Translations under genes and position numbers: made by a program
The notes under the pieces: model-generated
Seen by the model: only the letters and a program-made list of their open reading frames with translations
Told to the model about the DNA's origin: nothing
Databases searched by the model: none
Shown: in pieces, positions 8,140 to 10,000 of the stretch
How the letters are laid out: each line of letters begins with the position of its first letter
Position numbering within the stretch: the stretch's first letter is position 1
Origin: Trachelipus rathkii
Taxonomy: Eukaryota > Arthropoda > Malacostraca > Isopoda > Trachelipodidae
Direction of reading: 5' to 3'
Assembly (NCBI GenBank): GCA_015478945.1
Contig: JABUQX010042167.1
Coordinates: forward strand, 7,501 to 17,500
Length of the DNA stretch: 10,000 nucleotides

Positions 8140-8249
8140 GTGATGATGTAATAAACGTCCCCTAGCATTCACCTTCATTACCTTTGGGACTAATTTAAAG
8201 TACACAGCTTGTGCAGTATGCCAAAGTCAATAAATAGTAATCAATACCG

Positions 8250-8337
8250 ATATATATATATATATATATAATAAATATAATCATCTTGTCTTGTTTAACT
8301 AAAAATAAATACAATTATCTTGTCTTATTTAAGTAAA
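8250..8337 (+). repeat. Short TA tract followed by a 33-34 bp tandem duplication
   Basis: A 21-base TA run ends at 8270. Two adjacent copies of a 33-34 base unit follow: ATAAATATAATCATCTTGTC onward at 8271, and AATAAATACAATTATCTTGT onward at 8304. Both continue as CTT.TTTAA.TAAA. They differ at about six positions. Confidence 0.75.
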
Positions 8338-8596
8338 GGACATAAAGAAATATAAAACATTGTCAAAAATTGTAACTTGTTTTTTTTGAATACAAATATT
8401 TATTTTAACTTGAGAAGTTTGTGCTAAACTGTATTAATTAAGTGAATTGACTGTTAGTGCCTTAATTGATATTTTAAAAGTAAACTTAACTTCTAAAACA
8501 ATATTAAAGTGTGAGTGAAATAAGAACAGTGATAAAACATGAGGAAACGGCAAAGAAAAAATATTTCACTCCCATAAATAATCAAACTAATCAATC
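8338..8596. other. AT-rich spacer, no gene seen
   Basis: Unique AT-rich sequence without an open frame of note, RNA gene or recognisable repeat. Confidence 0.6.
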
Positions 8597-8894
8597 GAAT
8601 AATAAAATAATATAAGAATAATAAAGTAATAATAATAATAATAATATAATAATAATTAATAATATAATAATAATGAATAATAAATAATAATAATAATAAT
8701 AATAATAATATATGCTAGTATATTGTGATTATTATTATTATTATTATTATTTATTATTATTTTATTATTTTATTATTATTATATAATTATTATATTGTAA
8801 TTATTATTCTTATTAATTAATTATTATTAATTAATACTATTATTATTATTATTATTATTATTATTATCTATTATTATTAGTTATTATTATTATT
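8597..8894. repeat. (AAT)n then (ATT)n inverted trinucleotide block
   Basis: AAT/ATA triplets run from 8597 to 8712. After a 15-base spacer (TATGCTAGTATATTG) the strand switches to TTA/ATT triplets from 8728 to 8894. The two halves are complementary, so the block could fold into an imperfect hairpin of about 110 bp. Both halves contain variant triplets. Confidence 0.88.
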
Positions 8895-9682
8895 GCTCAT
8901 AACTATGGATTTTTTATTGTTATATTATGTTTGAAATATTATTTAATGTTTTTAACCTCGAAAATGGAAAATGTGAATTTCTAAAGACGCATTTCAACAA
9001 AAGATTTTTTATTTATTTGCCATACAATTATTCATGTCGCCCTAAATTTATATCTAGAAATGAATTAAAATTATTTTTTCTTTTAATTCGTAAATTGAGC
9101 CAGAAGATAAATACAAGTACAATAGATCAGAGTAAATCAGAGACCTGTTCCAACATGAAATGCAAATAAGATCCTTCAAGGTTAGCATCCTATCAATCCT
9201 CTTTTTCTAAAGGTAATACAGGATTTTTTTTTCCTTTCTTTCTCAGTCTCAGGTTTCTTCTGCAAAAGCTTACATTCACTAAAGTGGAAATGATTGATAG
9301 ATACTGTGTTTGAAAAGCTATTAGTTAATATAAACAAAATGTATTGTCTTCAAGGATGTCCTATAAATGATCCCTTCATAAGCTTTTCCGGACCGCACAG
9401 AAGCAAGTACATAATTTGCACAATCATGACCATTTTGTTTTACAAATAATTAAATACATTAGAGGTATAAACTGAGAAAAGAAATGAACTCTTAAAAATT
9501 TGTGAAATAATAAATTGGAGATCAGAAGAAAGGATTTTCTATCTTTATATTTATGAATGTTGAATAGCTGGGTCAGAATTTACTTATTTATTTATTCTGG
9601 TCAAAATACTTAATTCATAATCCTCTGATTACTAACAAAATCTAGAGATAAACGACTGTTTGACTTCTCCTTAATAGAAAAG
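8895..9682. other. Longest stretch without simple repeats; no convincing gene
   Basis: This is AT-rich unique sequence. An 80-codon open frame on the plus strand (8927-9169) is not low-complexity but has no recognised domain, signal peptide or splice context. Its Phe, Lys, Asn and Ile content is what AT-rich DNA gives by chance. Mixed-composition stretches near 9360-9410 show no tRNA or other RNA motif that I recognise. Confidence 0.55.
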
Positions 9683-9812
9683 CGGCTTTTAGTACCGATC
9701 CCGATGAGAAAAAAAATATCGATAAATGAGTATCAATATATCTTTGAAAAATATCAAAATAACCTCGATACTATCAGTTAAAAAAATTGATATTTCGGTT
9801 TGATCAATTATG
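9683..9812. mobile_element. Possible hAT-type terminal fragment with ATCGATA-like motifs
   Basis: CGGCTTTTAGTACCGATCCC is followed by several degenerate forms of ATCGATA: TATCGATAAA, TATCAATATA, AATATCAAAA, CTCGATACTATCAG, TTGATATTTCGG and TTGATCAAT. Dense ATCGATA and CCGAT repeats are common near the termini of some hAT elements. No second end lies within the window, and no coding sequence is present. The call rests on motif style. Confidence 0.4.
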
Positions 9813-9822
9813 ATTAATTGTC

Positions 9823-9824
9823 TA

Positions 9825-9889
<65 letters not shown>
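9823..9889. repeat. TA microsatellite
   Basis: This is the cleanest TA tract in the window, with a nearly uninterrupted run of about 55 bases. Confidence 0.95.
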
Positions 9890-9892
<3 letters not shown>

Positions 9893-9905
9893 GTTTTTGT
9901 CATAT

Positions 9906-9924
9906 AACTATATAATATATAGTT
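9906..9924. repeat. Short perfect palindrome
   Basis: AACTATATA-A-TATATAGTT is a perfect 9 bp inverted repeat around one central base, just right of the TA tract. It may be only a TA tract remnant with fixed ends. Confidence 0.7.
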
Positions 9925-10000
9925 GTGTGGTGAGTTGTGGTAACGTATGGTACATGTATGTATGTAATTTTTTCTATTAAAGCTCCACTCAATAATGATT

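Noticed and set aside
8927..9169. 80-codon plus-strand open frame as a small gene
   Set aside because: No recognised domain, no supporting splice or promoter context, and an amino-acid make-up expected from AT-rich DNA. Possible as an exon but unsupported.
1..10000. TATA boxes and origins suggested by the many TATAAT/TATATA strings
   Set aside because: Inside long TA microsatellites these strings are unavoidable and carry no information about promoters or replication origins.
1..10000. CRISPR array or bacterial operon
   Set aside because: No regularly spaced identical repeats with unique spacers, no ribosome binding sites and no dense coding. The window is clearly eukaryotic repeat DNA.

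Overview
This window is non-coding, repeat-dominated eukaryotic DNA, most probably from an arthropod and plausibly a decapod crustacean. Three things point that way: extreme (TA)n, (GA)n and (ATT)n microsatellite load, no compact gene structure, and two decayed minus-strand copies of a non-LTR (LINE) retrotransposon. The LINE carries reverse-transcriptase motifs of a type I associate with crab and shrimp genomes. The organism call is an inference from memory of that family, not a search result. I found no intact protein-coding gene, tRNA, rRNA or CRISPR. The open frames in the window are low-complexity TA/GA translations or pieces of broken LINE sequence.

Layout. 1-113 is a TA tract. 114-287 looks like the left end of a hAT-type DNA transposon, with many AGTAC motifs. 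After another TA tract, 397-2507 is LINE copy A on the minus strand: 3' UTR and C-terminus near 400-900, reverse-transcriptase core up to about 2500, with an internal duplication of about 315 bp. A TA tract follows, then a foldback/MITE-like element (about 2651-3322) with GC-rich palindromic ends. Next comes a second AGTAC-rich segment (3382-3576) whose outer end is inverted relative to 114. The two hAT-like ends may therefore bracket a 3.46 kb nest of younger insertions. 3706-5078 is LINE copy B, also minus strand, cut at both ends by TA tracts.

From 5080 onward the window is a mosaic of long TA tracts, two (GA)n blocks, an (ATT)n block, and an AAT/ATT inverted block at 8597-8894. AT-rich stretches without recognisable genes lie between them. 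Near the right end, 9683-9812 carries degenerate ATCGATA/CCGAT motifs of the kind found at hAT termini.

Nothing here acts as a gene system. The biology is transposon nesting and decay, microsatellite expansion at element boundaries, and possible assembly error. Many LINE frame breaks are 1-2 base indels, and the TA tracts are full of phase slips. Both fit either old decay or a noisy assembly.
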